Assembly: GCF_907164915.1 (NCBI RefSeq)
Contig: NC_061869.1
Coordinates: forward strand, 11,864,221 to 11,928,220
Direction: 5' to 3'
Source: Impatiens glandulifera
Taxonomy: Eukaryota > Streptophyta > Magnoliopsida > Ericales > Balsaminaceae
DNA: 64,000 bases
The notes beneath the pieces were generated by a model. That model worked only from the letters and a program-made list of their open reading frames with translations, was not told the DNA's origin and made no database searches. The translations under genes were made by a program, and so were the position numbers. The number at the start of each line of letters is the position of its first letter. Within the stretch, counting starts at the first letter, position 1. Of the stretch, positions 11,280-22,002 are shown one piece after another.

Positions 11280-12775
11280 CGATACAAATTAGATAAATTA
11301 ATACTCGATTATTTAATAAACTCTCTAAATTAATATTTTTGGTCGGTCCCGACTCGGGGATAGGGTGCTAAATTAATAATTCGCTAAAATTATAAGATAA
11401 TACATTTTTGATAATTTCTTTAGACCTCATATAAAATATAAATTAATAATTCATTATACTGTATATAGCATATTACATGAATAATTTATGAAGGTTTCTT
11501 AAAAAATGACTTAATTGTCTTTTGTTTTTTGTTGAAATTAATTTCCCCTTGATTGTCGTCTCTAATTTTCCTCAGCATGGTAAAAACTTCTGGTGTTGTT
11601 TTCTCATAGCTCAACAAGAAATTGTTCAATGTGATTGCCGCTTTAATAGCTTCGTTTCGCGAAGGGGGCTCCATTGTAGAACTTTTATCATCTTCTTTAT
11701 CGATATCATCTTTATTAATTCCAATAACGCTTTCAATGATTTCTTCATTAGTCAACAACTGTGCAACTACATTTTCTTCTGGGTAAGTCAGAACATCTTC
11801 GACTTCCATTGCATTGCGATAATTCAACTCTTTGATCAAATTCTGGAGTTCTTGAGTGCTTTCACCACCTTCATCTGAGTTCTCATTTGCACGAACATCC
11901 ATAGTCCATGCTGAAATTGCAAGATTCATTGCATCTAACACATTTATTTTTGCTGGATTTGAAACCCCTAATTCATAACCCTCCAAAAGATTTCTATAAA
12001 ATCGACGACGAAAATGCATCTTAAAAGCTCGTATGATCCCCGCGTCACAAAGTTGAATTTTTGAAGTTGTGTTTGGATACATATCTTTTATGAACTTTTT
12101 CGCCTTCTCGATGATTAGTTCACCTGTCATATTCACATGTTCTTGATATTGAAGAATCCATTCATAGAGAGATTTTTCTAGGTCAGAAAATTTTGCCGGT
12201 TTGTGTCGCTTAACATCGCTTTTTTTGGGAGCAAGTGAGAGATACTCTAAAGACCGCTTAGTTGTATTCAATATTGTCGCTTGACTCACCTGCAAACCAT
12301 AGTTACTATGAACCTATTCTTGCAATTGCTTTTGAGTGAGACTTGGATTATCCTTGTTGTGCTTGCATAATGCTCTTCGAATCTCGTCTGTCATTATTGT
12401 TTTTTTCACACCTTTAAGATGGGAAGCCATGTTGTGTGTATGATTTATTTGTGTTAACCTGCAGTATTTTGATCTTGTTTATATAGAAAATATTTTTAAT
12501 GTCCATAAAGTGATACATTGAACACAAGAAGCATAATAAGGTGGGAGATTGAAGATTTCTTTAAAATTGGGCCATTGATTTGATATACAGTACATTTGTA
12601 TACAATAATTAAGTGGAAGCTTAAAGGTGTTTGTAAACTAAGTATTTTACTATAAATTAATAAAATATTAATTAATATATAAATTAATAATTATTAATTT
12701 ATCGATTAATTAATAACTCTTTTAATTAATAAATTTTGATCGTCCCAAGTGTATTATTTTATAGAGTTTCTACTG
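11280..12775 (-). mobile_element. decayed pogo/Tigger (Tc1/mariner) transposon
   Basis: The right end, read inward, begins CAGTAGAAACTCTATAAA, a terminus known for plant pogo/Tigger-like elements. The left end begins CGATACAAATTAGATAAA and aligns with it over about 20 bases. Both ends are followed by AAATTAATA-type subterminal repeats. TA dinucleotides flank each end (11278-11279 and 12776-12777), the expected target duplication. The interior codes on the minus strand for a truncated transposase. At about 1.5 kb it is shorter than an autonomous element. Confidence 0.8.
11486..12430 (-). pseudogene. truncated pogo/Tigger transposase
   Basis: Reading from 12430, the start MASHLKGVKKTIMTDEIRRA begins a psq-type helix-turn-helix, broken by an in-frame TAG at 12314-12316 where the family usually has Trp. 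The frame then continues through a CENP-B-type DNA-binding region (FSDLEKSLYEWILQYQ, then NMTGELIIEKAKKFIK). It jumps to the very end of the DDE domain (LCDAGIIRAFKMHFRRRFYR, then NVLDAMNLAISAW). The catalytic core between them, some 150 or more residues in intact relatives, is missing. After an acidic linker it ends QKTIKSFFKKPS, which fits the PCNA-interacting motif QxxIxxFF. It could still bind DNA if a downstream Met (12295) is used, but it cannot catalyse transposition. Confidence 0.8.
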
Positions 12776-12800
12776 TATATGGACTTTTGTTTGGCATAAC

Positions 12801-12905
12801 TCTACACAGAGCTAGCCCCGAGTTTTGGGCTGTCCCAGCCCCGGTAGAAAAAAAATATATATTTTTGTTGCCCTAGGTCTAGTTTAAAAAATTGATAAAA
12901 AAATT
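12801..12905 (+). repeat. dispersed repeat with GGGCTGYCCCAGCC head, copy 1
   Basis: The block containing GTTTTGGGCTGTCCCAGCCC, followed by an A-rich run and GTTGCCCTAGGTCTAG, matches the minus strand of 55230-54976 along its length. The copy is cut off near 12905. Family unknown. Confidence 0.5.
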
Positions 12906-13104
12906 ATCAACGGAAATCTGACACGTATCTATGAGAAAGATTCAACCGTTGTTACACTTCAAAATAAAATGTGACCAGAGTACAACGACGAGTTCTCCCT
13001 TCCGCATTACGAATTCTGAATTACTAAGCTGTGTGTTTAATCTTTCTGTAAGATTATTCTGTAATTCACTAAGTTTAGCGATAATTTACTATTTTACCCG
13101 AGTG

Positions 13105-13770
13105 TATTTTCAATATTTACACGTACACCAAAACATTTATATTTAAATCAATAAACTAAGCTCCAAAGCTACATTTTTGTATAAATTATTTTCTTAAATA
13201 ATATTTTATTTAAAAGAGAATCCCGAACCCCAATCGAGAACTCCATTGGTCTAGACCGAGCCTCTCCGGTCCCTGACTGATAAAAAGGGACCAAAGCCCT
13301 ATGACTCCTGTCTTTGGTTCCACTATTCAAAATTCAAAATTATTTTTGTAATTTTGGAGCCCCAATCTATTTTCAAATAATCCTGAAAGGTTCTTAACCA
13401 ATCTTTTACAACAAGCAATCGCAGATACGCACTTTTAAATAATTTTGTAAAATTATTTACGTAATCCAAACATATCATTGTTTAGGACCTCTAACTACTA
13501 ATTTAAGAAAATAAATGTTATAAATAATTTTTTTGCTAGCCAGACTTTTAAGAAATAAACCAGTTTTCAATGGGCGCGTAGGATATAACACGAAAGCCCT
13601 TTCCCGAACGTAACTAAACAACAGACCCCTTATAGAAACTCTAGTGTTATTACATTTTACACGTACACCAAAAAGATTTATATTTAAATCTATAAACTAA
13701 GCGCCAAAGCTATATTTTTGTACAAATAATTTTCTTAATTACTATTTTATTTAAAAGAGATTTTTGGCAT
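13105..13770 (+). repeat. direct duplication inside decayed LTR-like DNA
   Basis: A block of about 105 bases starting ACACGTACACCAAAA at about 13120 recurs at about 13659 with the same order of motifs (TTATATTTAAATC, AAACTAAGC, CCAAAGCTA, TTTTATTTAAAAGAGA). Just before the second copy lies a motif around GGATATAACACGAAAGCCC, related to LTR tails seen near 20900 and 33955. This is probably the remnant of a Gypsy LTR. Confidence 0.55.
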
Positions 13771-14589
13771 GTAAATCGAGGCTATATTTTTATACCTTTG
13801 ACGAGCTTAGTCCGGTCCAAATTTTAAATCGAAAAAAACTCAAGGAACCGAACATAGGGACCGGTACCAATGGAAGGGTGCGTACAACTTTTTGGAGAGT
13901 CTTCTAAGGTCATGTTTGATTTATAAATAAAAGTATGGCTATATAAAATTTTATTTATAACATTTCAAACCTTTATAATAGTCCACCTTGAAGGGTTCAT
14001 CACCCCAAAGGGTACTTAGGCTTTATCCTAATAATTGATAGGGACCAAAATGGTACATCACTTAGGACTACGTGAAGAAGTACTAAATTGAAACTATGTA
14101 CTTCTACAAATTACTTGAAGACCGATCATACAGGTGTGTGACCGAGAGATGTTGTGTGAGGAAAATCTAGGAATCCAGAATCGATCCCCCCTATGAATTT
14201 GATACATCTGTCAGGATGCGACCTTAACGACGATGGAGAGAAATTCCAAACCAAACCTCGACCACACTTTAGCACACAAAACCCGATTACTTTGCCCAAC
14301 TGTTGTTTGACGTCCCCAAACAACAGAACCTCAACAAGTCAACATGTATGTGTTTATTATTAAACATGCATACATATATAATAGATATAATGAACATCTC
14401 TAATCATATTTACTTTATCAAAATCAAACGATATGTTTGTCAAGTGATTATATGATCGCATAATGGCCTTAATAGAAAATGAAGATCATGTTCCTTTGGA
14501 GCCACCATTTCTATGAGACAAAATGATATTACCGAGATTACGACCTAAATGTCGCTCCTAAGTATACTCACTTCCGAATCTATCATAAC
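13771..14589. other. decayed transposon DNA, unassigned
   Basis: GC content is higher than the genic spacers and there is no intact frame. By position it is probably internal sequence of an older Gypsy element. Confidence 0.4.
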
Positions 14590-15029
14590 TTTATGATGGA
14601 AATGCAGCGAAAATGGGATCCAATGCACAAGGCCTTCATCATAGGAGATTGCCAGATCTAACGACTATCGAAGAATTCAGAGCAATCATGATGATCAATA
14701 ACAAGAACATCCTAAAGCTCAAGCCTTTCACGGAGTTCAGTCCTTCAGGCGCCTTATTCATGAGGAATTCAAGTACACAAACACCACGACGGACAAGATC
14801 CTAACTATAAAATACATGGACCTTCCACGCTAGATAAAGTTGGCTACTCAAGGCGAAGAGATTTCGCTTAATTTCAGTACCTTCCTACTCACCATAACGA
14901 TCATGATGACCCACTTTCTCCTTGCCCCATCAAGCAACCACTCTCCATCCTCAAAGATACTGAAAGTGGCTTATCACCTTAGGGAAGGAAATAAAGATCC
15001 CACTAGAATGATCTCATATGAAATATTAC
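14590..15029 (+). pseudogene. possible Ogre/Tat-type ORF1 remnant
   Basis: Two short frames with phrases such as KWDPMHKAFIIGD and LTTIEEFRAIM recall the extra ORF1 of Ogre/Tat Gypsy elements. The reading is broken by shifts and stops and ends exactly where a TGTAAACACCCC LTR head begins. The assignment is weak. Confidence 0.3.
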
Positions 15030-16397
15030 TGTAAACACCCCATTTTTACACCCTAGATACCTAATAAAAAAGACCCGGTACAAAATAATACTCATGTTTG
15101 TTTATTGAACCGGGAAAACAAAAATAGAAACACTTCTTGAAAAACTGACTTTGAAAAGCCTGAAAGGCGAGGTTTCGAGTGACAAGTTGCAAAAGTACTT
15201 AAGTCTAGGGTCCTCCCATACTTTCAGAATAACTGATGCGAGAAATCATGAATTTCAAGTTTAATATTGTTATTGGAGAAAACGTGTCAAAGAGTTATTT
15301 CAAAGCCCTTTTATGAGTTGAATCGCCATTTTTCACCCTAACTCAATTCCCGGAACCCGTGAAACGTTCATGTTGTACGTTTTGAAAAATCTCGAATTTT
15401 GAGTGTAATATTACTGTTTGCAAATTTGTGAAGAAAACGCTCATAAAGTGAAAAGCGAGAAAATGGGTCAACCATAGTCAACTTGAGTCAACCCGCCAAC
15501 CAACGAGTCAACCCGGGTCAACAAGGGACCGAACATGTGACAAGTGGAAATGGAAAAGAGTTGAATGGTCTTCTAGAAGAAGGAGACTTCATAAATTTAT
15601 CCTGGCTTGAATACTAGATGAAATTCGATGATCTTGAATGTTTTGAAAGATAAATGAGTCCTCTTTCATATGGTGTATCCCAATCTCCCGTTGGTGCCCT
15701 CTACCAGGACGAAATTCGGACATGAGTGGAAGGTGTTCTTGAAAGGTTTAAATCGAACACTCTTTCACTTAAAAATTCGTAACTTGAGCTGTGATCGATG
15801 TTTTTGGGTAATCAAAGTTGGGATGGAAAGCTAACTCACGTATATTTCTAATGGAACCGACCCCAAAGCGTAATTCGACCTTTAAGGCCCTCTATCGATC
15901 TGTACAAGGGAAGCAATACTACCGACTCAAATCCTGGGAGCTAATTGAAGCTATGCCACATTTCTAAGCATCATAACTTTTGAGCCAATGATCCATATTA
16001 AGTGTGTGAGATACCATTGGAAAGATATTTGAATTAACTTTCCAATGATATCAAGTAGCCCTCCCACTCAGTCCAAGTCTCCCGCTGTGAAGCTGGTACA
16101 TGAACCGAGAGGATAAATAGCTGAAGACTTTGAAAAATCGTAACTTGGGCTAGGAATGTACGTTTGGGTTGATTCGAAAAAGAGATTCACGGTCATGGTG
16201 TCCCGAATCTACCATAAAAAATTCGCAACTTTTGAAGTAAAAACGAGGCCAGGGTAATTTATTTGGGATGATGATGCAAGTTGATAAAAGGAAGTCGGGA
16301 ATAAAAGGAAAGTTAAAAAGATTTTTTTTATTCACAAGCGTGCCCTTGATTTTAGGGTGTATTTCTAATATGACCCCTGAAATTGAAAGAGAATATA

Positions 16398-16729
16398 GGG
16401 AAATTGGACGAAATGACCTTGAAGAAAGGGCTATTTGCCTCCGTGGTCACCAGATAATTGAAATTGATCTGATGACCACTTTATTTTTTTTGGACAAAAA
16501 TACCCTTTTCGCGTAACGCGAAGGGACTTCGCGTTTCGCGAAGGGAGTTTTTTTTATATAAATACTTAAAATTTTTTATTTCGGCATTTTCTTTCTCTCA
16601 CTTCTCTCTCTTCTCTCTTCCCTCTCTTTCCTCTCTTCTCTTGACGGCGGTGGCACGACGTCGGCACGGCGGTGGCACGGCGAAACCCTAAACCAAAACC
16701 TAAACGAACACATTATACAGATCGACGAC
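16398..16729 (+). repeat. left terminal inverted repeat of the MULE
   Basis: Aligns nearly throughout with the reverse complement of 18652-18971. It contains CTTCGCG-TTT-CGCGAAG hairpin motifs, a TATA-like box and a long CT-rich tract. Confidence 0.85.
16552..16650 (+). promoter_or_regulatory. promoter-like module in the MULE inverted repeat
   Basis: TTATATAAATACTT near 16554-16567 is followed by a CT-rich tract of about 60 bases near 16588-16642, resembling a plant TATA box with a pyrimidine-rich leader. The same module occurs inverted at about 18735-18820, so both repeats point inward. Activity is inferred. Confidence 0.4.
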
Positions 16730-16943
16730 GAAAACTCGTTCTAATATCAGGTGATTGGATCGATTTATGTTATTATTTCCATTGTGTTCATCTTTAAACC
16801 CTAAATCATGAGATTTTTTTATTGTTTATCTTATTGTTCATCTTATTGTTCATCTTGGTTGTTCATCTTGTCGATGATATGTTTGCAGTTAATAATGCTC
16901 TGATTCGATTTCGTTTCAGGAAACATTAATTTAATTTTCACGA

Positions 16944-17036
16944 CTTCACGTTTCGCGAAGGCCTTCACGTTTCGCGAAGGGCTTCACGTTTCGCGAAGGG
17001 CTTCACGTTTCGCGAAGGGCTTCACGTTTCGCGATG
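16944..17036 (+). repeat. 19-bp minisatellite, five units
   Basis: Five head-to-tail units of CTTCACGTTTCGCGAAGGG. The unit is a mutated form of the hairpin CTTCGCGTTTCGCGAAG found in the flanking inverted repeat at about 16526-16545. Confidence 0.9.
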
Positions 17037-17345
17037 ACTTTCACATTTTAGTCTTTGTATAATGTTATCTTCACTTCAGTACCAGTTTTAGTTCTTGGAC
17101 TTTTTGACAAGGTATATCTTTGCCTCTGGCTGATTCTATTTATTTTGGATAATCGTGAACCGGAAAAGTAATTGTTTGTGTTTTATAATAGGATGTGAGT
17201 GCATCTCTTTCAAAACAGTACCCTCAATTGTACAAGGAAGAATAAGAAATACTTTTCAAATGGAGAGTTGTAGTGGCCTTGGCTGTGTTTTAAGTTTACC
17301 AATCATTGGTGATCTATAAATTTGTAGCCATTTCCAGTTCTACAA

Positions 17346-17640
17346 GTGTTGACTCAACTGTCAGGATGTTTGGCCTTCCCTTATGATCACCAGATGGTTC
17401 AGGAAATGCATGCAAATGAAATAGATATTAGTAGCAGTATAGGGTTGGTGGAGGTTGGTACTACCAGCTCAATCCAGAGGAATCGAGGAGATTTGCAATG
17501 GCATGGCTTCCTCGAGAGAGATCTAAACATACATGTTTTGCATTTGATTCATCCGGTTACGAATCCTTCTTTGCATCTCAAGCCGGTGAGCTTGCACCTC
17601 TCAAGGCAAGGGATGTTGCTAGAAGAGCCAGCATGAGAGG
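17346..17640 (+). pseudogene. captured gene fragment, product unknown
   Basis: A coding-like stretch with GC content and codon use unlike its surroundings. One frame reads [20 protein letters not shown] and [15 protein letters not shown]. From about 17500 the sensible reading moves to another frame ([19 protein letters not shown], then [19 protein letters not shown]). The switch suggests a shift after capture. I do not recognise the parent protein. Lying inside a MULE with long inverted repeats, it is best read as a transduplicated host exon, probably non-functional. Confidence 0.45.
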
Positions 17641-17685
17641 AAGGAAACAGCTTCTTTTGTATATTAGTTTCAATCTTTTAGGAGT

Positions 17686-17761
17686 ACAGTCTTCAGGAAA
17701 AAGATGTATACTCTTACAGATATACAGTCTTCAGGAAAAAGATGTATACTCTTACAGATAT
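17686..17761 (+). repeat. 38-bp tandem duplication
   Basis: Two identical-looking adjacent copies beginning ACAGTCTTCAGGAAAAAG, inside the MULE just after the captured fragment. Confidence 0.9.
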
Positions 17762-18186
17762 AGTATGTTCCAATAACTTACAAAATCATTGTTGAAATTT
17801 TAGACAATTTTCTTATTGAATTGTGATTTCTGTTAAAGATGCATGTAACAAATATCAGTTTCAAATAAAGCTTTGTGGTGGGTTCCTATAGATTTTGATT
17901 TATATATATTATTTAGATGGTCGATGAAATGAATAGTCGTTTAAATGCGACAAATAAACCATTGTGAAAGAAAATAAAATAAACATATTAAAAAGTGTGA
18001 AGATCTTCCGAAATGGAAATGAGATCCTAATCGAATCTGTCGGATTTCAAGATTGAATTTCATATAATATCAAAATATAGCATTATCTACATTTTTCATA
18101 TAATGTCAAATGACAGCCTAAAATTGTTGAAAAATAACGCCCATCACAAACTCGCAAATCTAAGTATCAAAATATTTATTTTCCAA

Positions 18187-18255
18187 CTAAGGCATGGATT
18201 GCCAGAAGACGAAGGCACCCACTGTCATTCCAAAGAAGGTAGATACTTTCACCAT
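18187..18255 (-). pseudogene. captured first exon of a small conserved plant protein
   Basis: From ATG at 18255 the minus strand reads 22 residues beginning MVKVSTFFGMTVGAFVFWQS, then a TAG. A GA-rich leader-like sequence lies just upstream. I recall small plant proteins of unknown function opening with MVK-FFGMT-GAF-FWQSMDK, with a hydrophobic N-terminal segment; here the match stops just after SM. That pattern fits capture of a 5' UTR plus exon 1 without the next exon. It is too short to be functional alone. Confidence 0.5.
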
Positions 18256-18651
18256 CTCCTTCCTCTTGCAAGCCCTAATTGATCTTGTTTCTTCTGCTTC
18301 TGCCAAAGAGAGACCAACAAAACACATTACAAAGGAGATTAGGTTATGATCTAGATCGAATACAGATAGAATTCTTCAATAATCAACTAGATCCTAGTAC
18401 AGAAATACTAGCCCTAACTAGCAATGCACGAGATTGAAGCTGCAAGTAAGAAGACATTATGATAAGACAAATTAATCCGAAAATAACTTAGGCGAGATCA
18501 AAGATGAATCATTAGAAGAAGAAGATTCAATAAGCATTCACATGATTCTTAATTCGGATCGAGGGAGGGAGAGAGAGACCGACCTGAAGAAGTTCTTGAC
18601 TTACAAATTAGGGCTCATCGACCGTCTGGGCCTTCGCGAAACGTGAAGCCC

Positions 18652-18971
18652 TTCGTCGATCTGTATAATGTGTTCGTTTAGGTTTTGGTTTAGGGTTTCG
18701 CCGTGCCGACGCCGTGCCACCGCCGTCAAGAGAAGAGAGGAAAGAGAAGGAAGAGAGAAGAGAGAGAAGTGAGAGAAAGAAAATGCCGAAATGAAAAATT
18801 TTAAGTATTTATATAAAAAAACTCCCTTCGCGAAACGTGAAGTCCCTTCGCGTTACGCGAAAAGGGTATATTTGTCCAAAAAAAATAAAGTGGTCATCAG
18901 ATCAATTTCAATTATCTGGTGACCACGGAGGCAAATAACCCTTTCTTCAGGGTCATTTCGTCCAATTTCCC
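18652..18971 (-). repeat. right terminal inverted repeat of the MULE
   Basis: Reverse complement of the left repeat with scattered substitutions, for example GACGCCGTGCCACCGCCGTC against its left partner and CTTCGCGAAACGTGAAG hairpin variants. Confidence 0.85.
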
Positions 18972-18986
18972 GAATATATAAAAGGG
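18972..18986 (+). promoter_or_regulatory. TATA box of the Gypsy 1 LTR at the MULE junction
   Basis: GAATATATAAAAGGG begins exactly where the MULE ends. Its first seven bases are the duplicated target. Downstream sequence looks like an R-U5 leader, so this is the likely retroelement TATA box. Confidence 0.5.
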
Positions 18987-21016
18987 AAAATGACAGTTGA
19001 GATTAGGGGTTGAAAAAATCAGTTCTGGAGAAAGAAGAGAGATCGATCCTAGAGAGATAAAAGAGCCGTTACAAAATCGAAGAGAGCAGTTCCATCGGAG
19101 ATTGCTTAGATGAAGGCCGTTCTTGGAGGCTCCGTCCCATTCCGTCTACCACAGGAGAGGACATGAACTAAAAGCTGCAGAAGAGAAGACATATTGCAGT
19201 AGAGAGATTACTCCCGAGCACAAAGAACGGAAGAAACAAATTCCAGCAGAGACTTCCGCATTCCCGAATAGCTTAACACCTCCTTTCATTTCACTTCTCT
19301 TTTCTCTCAGGTAACATTCCTATCCAATGTAATCATTGAGTCATTGATTGAGGCATAGGTTCTGTACACTGATGCCATTCACGTATTAGAGATTCAATTG
19401 CATTTTTTTCCCCATTGTTGATTCCTGGTTTTGCTTTTCTTGTTCTTGTTGTTCCTACTGCTGTGTTTTGTTTTGCTGTTGGCTGGATATTTAGATTGAT
19501 AGATGTTGGTTTAGGTTAGTTTAGGTTTGGATTAGATTAGGATTTCGCCCTTGTTCTGGAGACAAAAGAAATTATTCTGTTGAAATCACAAAACCTGCGT
19601 TTTCCAAGAAGAAGAAGGTGCTGGATGTGCAGTTTCTTCTGCTGTAGAAGATTAGGTGCAATTCCAGTGCGTAGACGAGCTCTAGGTGATTCGACGTATC
19701 GTCGCAGCGAGTTCTGTTGTGATCTGGAAGCAGGATTCAGACGGTGTCTGGTTGATTCTGCAGTTTAGGGGGATAATCGATCCTGGTCTTCTTGAGGCTG
19801 AGACTTGATCGAATCCATATGGCGACTCATAGTGGAGAGAAATGGGGCGTGGATGAGCTGAACATATAGACGGGGGATAGCGACGGACGGATCTGCGATC
19901 TCAGGTGCGAAGGTCGCCGTAAATCGTCTGGTCAGAGACGAGGGGAAGACCAGTGGGTTATTTGTTATATTCTCATTCCCCATCTTTTCTGGGATTTGCA
20001 AAGAAGCCATGAACTTCTTTGACTTTTAAATTGGTATTTACTAATTTAATTTGAATTATTTTTTAATTCGAAATTAAAATAGTCCTCAAATCTTCTTCTT
20101 CTTTTAATTGAGCGCAGAGGCTTTCTTTTACTTTTATTTTGAATTAAAACTTAAAAAAAATCAAAAATAAAATAAACTTAAGGTCCTGTTTGTTTCCCAG
20201 ATTTAACAAACAAACTTTAAAATGAGGATTCAAACATCCAAATCACTTTCAAATTTTCTCGAATTTTCCCAAGAATTCAAAAATATTATTTTCCTCAAAA
20301 ATAAATTTTTCTCGGAATTTTTGGAACCCATTTAAAAAAATGTCCATCTTTGCAATGTCATATTGGGAGTTCTATAATTTTGAAAATTCCAAATCCAATT
20401 CCTTTGAGCTTCTAAAAATATTTTGACTACTATGTGAATTTTTGGGAACTTTAGGAATTATTTTCTGAAAATTACTCATTCTAAGATGCTGTATTTAGAG
20501 TTTTCTTAACTCTGAGAATTTCAAAAGGAGAAACACTTAGGACCTTGAGTTAATCCATTCTCTTCTCTCCTTTGAGCAAAAGAATAAAATTATAGTCCTC
20601 CAATTGAATTGTTGTTCTCCTCATCTATTCTTGTTTGATCCTTCTCGGGAATCCTGATTCTTGCTTTTCTTTGAAAATATTTCTCTCTGCCTTGCAATGC
20701 TCTTCGACACCTTTCAATGCCTTTGAATGCTTTTCAATGCTTTATCCCTGTTAAGCACCTCATGAATAAGATTAACCCCTTTTATAAAGTTGGCTAGTGT
20801 CTCTCACACAATCAAAAAAGTTCTAAACTCAGAACGAAAACGTAACATTCCTTCAAACATCATATGGCCAATTACTTAGGAGTAGAGAATGTCTATAAAG
20901 ACAGGCGTATAGGACATAGCGTCGTAGGCCCTTTCCTAATACGTAACCAAACACCGAACTCTTAAAATGAATCTCTGATTTTTCTTTTCTTTAGTTTCTT
21001 TAAGAAGTAAATTAAA

Positions 21017-21031
21017 ATGGCGACTCTCAAG
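21017..21031 (+). other. primer binding site of Gypsy 1
   Basis: ATGGCGACTCTCAAG directly after the LTR tail. Tat/Ogre elements commonly use a tRNA-Arg-complementary site starting TGGCGACTC. The later bases differ from the usual continuation, so the site has drifted. Confidence 0.45.
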
Positions 21032-22002
21032 TTAATTAGATCGATACATTCGCAAGTGTATCGATTTAACACATGTACGGGCCAATTCAAAAGGGAGTGT
21101 ATGCCAATTAAAAAAGGGCATGTGCGCCAGAAAATGGAAGGGAATGAAAAAAACGCGTACAATTGCTAAGCCTGAATGAATCCTACTTTACCTACTATTT
21201 AAGCAAGAGAGGAGCACCCATCATTATCCTCTCCCAGTTCCCGATAGTGAGATGTGTGCCGCCATCCAATGTGGATGCATTAGGAGTGCCACGCCAAAAG
21301 CGTTGATCCCCAACAACGATTCCATACGCGATCTCATACCGTGGTATGTCATTAAGAAAATGTCCTATCTAATAGATGATCAACCCGTAATTAAACTTAT
21401 GGGTCTTGAGTGAGTCCACCTCTTACTACACCAGCAAAATTTTTAAGCAATTTAGACGAGACTGTATGTCTCTTTGTCGTGATTGTGTGGTTGTAAATTA
21501 AAATAGACAGGCCTATTGACCACAATACCTACGCAAGATACATAGAGCTGTGGAATGACGCAGTCAAAATTGGTATCTCGAAGGATCGAAAGGATTATTT
21601 GGATTAAATCATGGAAGAGTACCATTGCCAACAAAAAGAAAAGAGCGAAGGTTTCATTACCTCTACCTGCTGTAGCATGACTCATTTCCCCTAAAACTAA
21701 AAAAAGGGGGAAACTTTAGCTTTACCATTATTGTATAGCAAAAAAAAGTTAGAAACCTAGCTATAGTGAAATGGAACTAACAAAACCATGTAACACGGAA
21801 CTCCGAAATTTTGAATCATATCGGAGTTCTATAAAGAAAATATATGATATATTCATATTATATGTCATATTACTTGTATATACATTTTCTCTTGTTTTTA
21901 CTATTGCAATACTTACCTCAATCACAGTCTTCAATCACTTTGAACAGTACGACCCCGCAAAATAAAGACCCAAAAACTAGACATTTTGTGCGCCAAGAAA
22001 TG

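Larger units (their letters stand above)
16398..18971. mobile_element. MULE-like element with about 320-bp terminal inverted repeats carrying gene fragments
   Basis: The ends GGGAAATTGGACGAAATGACC (left) and its reverse complement (right) begin long inverted repeats of about 320-330 bp. The flanks carry an exact GAATATA direct repeat (16391-16397 and 18972-18978). Long inverted repeats fit Mutator-like elements, although their target duplication is usually 9-11 bp, so 7 is short. No transposase is present. The interior holds a 19-bp minisatellite, a coding-like fragment (17346-17640) and, on the minus strand, the first exon of a small conserved protein (18187-18255). This matches a Pack-MULE. 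A foldback element is the alternative. Confidence 0.75.
15030..21017 (+). repeat. LTR of Gypsy element 1, interrupted by a MULE
   Basis: Head TGTAAACACCCC at 15030 and primer site just after 21017. Without the 2.6-kb insertion the LTR is about 3.4 kb, within the long range of Tat/Ogre LTRs. A TATA box follows the insertion at 18974. A leader-like region with a splice-donor-like CTCAGGTAAC lies near 19315. A tail motif around GACATAGCGTCGTAGGCCC lies near 20911 and is shared in form with the LTR ending near 34000. Confidence 0.55.

Noticed and set aside
11522..11878. + strand frame of 118 residues
   Set aside because: Antisense shadow of the pogo transposase remnant.
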